Of a DNA stretch of 64,000 bases, positions 60,550-64,000 are shown one piece after another; positions within the stretch are counted from its first letter, which is position 1; each line of letters begins with the position of its first letter. The notes under the pieces are model-generated. The model worked only from the letters and a program-made list of their open reading frames with translations. It was not told the DNA's origin and searched no databases. Made by a program: the position numbers and the translations under genes. The DNA is from Chamaecyparis obtusa (Eukaryota > Streptophyta > Pinopsida > Cupressales > Cupressaceae): positions 116,001 to 180,000 of the forward strand of contig BSBK01006348.1 in assembly GCA_027943335.1 (NCBI GenBank), read 5' to 3'.

Positions 60550-61660
60550 TGTTGGAAATATAGATGGAGTAACTGAGAGGAGGGGGGTGAATCAGTTAAC
60601 CAAAAAATATTACCACAGATCCCTTAGATGTCTTATTAAATCATTTGTTGTTGTTACTTGGTAAACATACAGAGAAATGTTGTAACTCAGTTATTGCAGT
60701 GAGTATTAATTATAACTATTCTTAGGCATTCATCAGTGATTAACATGCATGCATAAATAAAATAACATGAACACAAGAGACACCAGATTTAACATGGAAA
60801 CCCAATATGGGAAAAACCACCAATGTATCTAGTTACTATTTTTCACTCTTCTAAAGTGAGACCTGTTAGGAGCCAACCTGGTTAAAGGTTACAAAACACA
60901 CTGTTAGGTGTGACCTTGTTAGAGGATTTAATCACCCTGTTAGGAGTGGCCTTGTAAGAGGTCTTTGAAATAATTCAATAGAACTGTCACCTTGTTAGAG
61001 GATTTACAAAATGGCTATTAAACTAACTCGGTTAAGAGATTTTGAAATCATTGCTACAATGGTAAGAAAGTAACAATGAAATGACCTAAATAATGATGCA
61101 ACTGAATTGCTGATTACAGATCTCTATTCTGCTTCACTAGATCCTTCTTGATCAAATATATCTTTGTTGCTCCTCAAGGATATCTAACCATCCTTCAAAA
61201 TTCACACATATCTTCCTTCAAAATGATTTTCACATTATTCTATTTTCTTCACACACTTTTTAATTCACCACTTGACCTTATATATATACCATTCAGATTG
61301 TCAAGTTGGCACTAATAATCATTACAAATATTAACACTCATTACAACAGTCGGCTGGAATAAACAAACTTCATTTCTCAAATTAATAAAATCCTTTATTG
61401 GGCTGACCTTGCTTGGTAAATAGTAGTCCTGAAAAGATTTCCTTCGATGACCGAGAGAACTCGGTAAACACTAACTTTCCTTTGACACCTGAAAGATCTC
61501 GGTAGACACTGAAAAACCACCTGCTGACCGACTGAGCTCGGTAAACACTAGGAACTGCTTTGCTGACTGACTGAGCATGATAATTGATATGACATTTGTG
61601 TGACATCAAAGACAACACACAATTAATCCAACAATCTCCTTCAGACAATTGTATCCAACA
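60550..61660 (-). repeat. Element C 5' LTR (right copy)
   Basis: 1111 bp, shorter than the left copy mainly by one ~46 bp repeat unit near 61455. Open frames inside it recur in the other LTR and are not genes. Confidence 0.94.
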
Positions 61661-61666
61661 GATCCA

Positions 61667-64000
61667 TATATCAAGGTATGTAAGTCAATTTGTTTGGAAT
61701 GGGATGAGTGTCCCTTGGATGATATCAAAATTAGTAAAGGAAGGTTTGATCCTATTGATGCCTTCACTAAAATAAATGGAGCATATTACAAACATGATCC
61801 TCATCTAGAGGATCACTAGGGTAATTGCATAGATGACTATGAGGTCAAGACTATGGATTATTAAGAATGACACTTGAATTGGACCAAGATGTCACCAAGA
61901 TCAATATTCCTCCACAAACCTGGGATAAGGATTCAAAAGATGTTTTGGATCATTAGTACAACAAGGACAAGGTTTACACATGGGATATCCTAAATTCCAA
62001 TGTTGGAGCTTCAAAGAATGATGATATCAATGATAGGGAAAGGCACGTAGTGGCATAGACAAAGAAGTGGATATATCTTCCTTTCAAGATGGATCTAGTT
62101 CCCATGAAACCCAAGGTGTATCCATCAACAAAGATTGAAAAGGGGAAAGGAATAATAGTAAATATTCCTACATTCAAACCAACATATAACTCTAATTTGA
62201 GTAAGGTTATTGGTCATCAAAGGAAAACCTCAATAAGAGGCCCTACGTCTAGGATGCCAATATATTAGGAGTTGAAGAAGAAAGCTTCTCTACTACCTAC
62301 TCCACCTGCTCGGTTTACTCTAGATCTGAGCCCTACCCTAAGTACAGATACATCTTCTAAGGTTCCATCAATAATGGGACAGTGAAGGCTTCTAACCTTC
62401 AAGATTCATGTTCGCAAGGATATAGAGTCAGAATCAAGAAAGAAAGTATACAAGAGAATAAGGAGGAAAACATTAGTTTCTCCTCATTTAGAAGCATTTC
62501 TATAAGAAGAGGAACTTAGAAAGTATGATGACCCTCTAGTTAGAAGAAATTGATAGGTATCTACCAAAGAGGAGAAAACGAAGGAGGTAGAAAGACCTAA
62601 TCCATAGGTTGAAACATTGGATTTTGAGGTAGGTACTGAGAATAATGTGGGTGTTGGAGATCAACTAGGAACAAATGAGTTATATGTGTTGCAATTGAAA
62701 AAATTCCTAGTTTTAGAGAGTTATCACAAAATGTGTTGGTTAAAGATGCAGGGATTAATGGAAATACCCCATGAGAGTTAGTACAGATTGATGTTCAAGA
62801 ACCTCTGCCATTCCAATTAGAAGACCCCCTTGTAGATAAAGTCTGGAAGGAAAAAACATAGGATGATATCCATGTTTCTCCATCCATTGAGGATATTCCA
62901 TAAGAAAAAACTAACCAAGAATATACATAGGGATAGATGAAGGATAAAGAAACAACCACCCAAGAAAGATTAGAGGAGGGAGAAATTGATGCTAGTTAAG
63001 CTAAGGATCCTAAGGGTGATGGCTTAGTATAGGTTGAGAAGAAACTATAATAAGAGAAACCACATATGCCTCCATCTTAGAAAGAGAAATAAAAACAAGA
63101 AGAGAAACAATAATGAGATGAGCCTGCATCCTCTCTATCTTCTAAACATAGAGAGGAAACTCTAGAGAAAGAAGTGTAGAAAGAAGAAGAGAAAGAGGAA
63201 GAGATAAAAGTTGGATCATCAATGATTAATATGGCTCTATATGAACCACTCGTGATTATCTCAAAATCTACCTGGATAGCTAAGGTGTTCCAACCAAAAA
63301 AGTGATCATACATAGAAACAACGAGTGTTGAATTATCCCAAATTGGTCAAGCATTCCACCAAGGGGATCCTAGTAGAAATACTTACCAAATTCCATATGT
63401 GAGAAAAGAAAAAAGTGGGATTTGGAAGGAACAAGTTGCAGAACCTCCACCCAATATCAGTATAGAAGAGGTTACACTAGATGAATATGTCATGGAGGAG
63501 GTATATTTAGGAAAACCCACTAGAAAAGGTGGAAAGGAATTAGCACCATTAGGTTTTATTCAATTGTTTATATATATTTAGGAGGAAAAGATTGAGATTC
63601 ATGGTCTGCATCGAAAAAATAAATTCCTTAAGGATTACATTTCTCAAATTGTTGGTCTCATTGACCTTGCTAATCCTGAGGCATCATTGCATGTGACACT
63701 CAAAAAGAGAGTGGTCCTAGAGGCTTCAAAGATTCCTAATTATTTTTCAAAGGCATGTATAGATTGGAAATAAAATTTAGAAGGTTTTGGTGAAGATACC
63801 ATTCAACTCATGTTGAGACATTTTTGAATCATGTGGTCATAGAATTGACTTGGATTCTAAACTTACTTGATGGAGAGAATGGAATTGAGAAGTGTACAAA
63901 GATATGGGAACACACATTGAAGGATTTAAAGAAGATTAGAGAACAAGGTTATTGGATCTTGATGGAAATATATGAAGATTTAGAGTTGGAAAAAAATGAT
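61667..64000 (+). pseudogene. Decayed coding-like locus, piece 3
   Basis: Starts DPYIKVCKSICLEWDECP immediately after element C and keeps a readable frame for most of 2.3 kb with one visible shift around 61880. Text: KWIYLPFKMDLVP, a basic stretch KVYKRIRRKTLVSP, then a Glu/Lys-rich tract to about 63300, then IEEVTLDEYVMEEVYLG and LVVLEASKIPNYF-like text. Stops are TAG, TAA and TGA at sites where CAG, CAA or CGA would fit. It runs off the window end. Not recognised. Confidence 0.5.

Larger units (their letters stand above)
39528..61660 (-). mobile_element. Element C: Ty1/copia retrotransposon, split by N1
   Basis: About 6.95 kb when the 15.2 kb N1/N2 stack is removed. Flanks share gatcca (39522-39527 and 61661-61666), six bases, one more than the usual five. 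Minus-strand order: 5' LTR (61660-60550), initiator-Met PBS, Gag, protease, integrase, reverse transcriptase, RNase H, PPT, 3' LTR. Integrase before RT is the copia order. No extra open frame follows RNase H. About ten in-frame stops inactivate it. Confidence 0.95.

Noticed and set aside
63077..63313. Minus-strand Ser/Phe-rich frame near the right end
   Set aside because: Antisense of a Glu/Lys-rich stretch in the decayed locus, which gives Ser/Phe/Leu by base composition.

Overview
This window is nuclear DNA of a seed plant with a large, repeat-rich genome. A conifer or other gymnosperm is plausible but not proven. I find no intact host gene, rRNA, tRNA gene or CRISPR array. Almost everything is retrotransposon, stacked by repeated insertion into older copies. 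Boundaries below come from TG..CA ends, LTR-LTR comparison, primer-binding sites (PBS), polypurine tracts (PPT) and target-site duplications (TSD), all read by eye.

Left block (1-26848). N0 is an old plus-strand non-autonomous LTR element. Its internal 3' end is 1-1078 and its 3' LTR is 1079-1488 plus 25584-26848. A solo LTR of a Tat-like Ty3/gypsy family sits in that LTR (1489-25583, TSD gtcaa/atcaa). Inside the solo LTR lie IR1 (1712-6314, TSD tgata), with ~870 bp inverted terminal repeats and its own 900 bp solo LTR (2412-3311, TSD aaacc), and element G (9194-24250, TSD gtatc). G is a complete-length minus-strand Ty3/gypsy element with LTRs over 4 kb. Its gag-pol is broken by stops. Its 5' LTR carries a 352 bp TRIM (22208-22559).

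Right block (26849-64000). A decayed coding-like locus of unknown identity occupies 27304-27786, 38871-39527 and 61667-64000. It was split by N3 (27787-38865, TSD cctaa), a minus-strand element with a 764-codon unknown frame and only a C-terminal integrase remnant. It was split again by element C (39528-61660, gatcca on both sides), a minus-strand Ty1/copia element. The gag of C is interrupted by N1 (44725-59899, TSD gttat/attat), and the 3' LTR of N1 is interrupted by N2 (51649-59595, TSD attct/attcc). N1 and N2 are plus-strand non-autonomous elements with 2.7 kb LTRs and no pol.

How the parts relate. N1 and N2 share PBS, PPT-proximal sequence and LTR start with G, and N0 shares parts of these, so a G-type Tat element may have mobilised them. 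In G, C, N2 and N3, in-frame stops are almost all TAG or TGA at positions that fit CAG to TAG or CGA to TGA, the mark expected from CG/CHG cytosine methylation and deamination. The N1 and N2 LTRs carry 22 variable but self-complementary hairpin modules, the most unusual structure here. G also has an extra RNase H between protease and reverse transcriptase.
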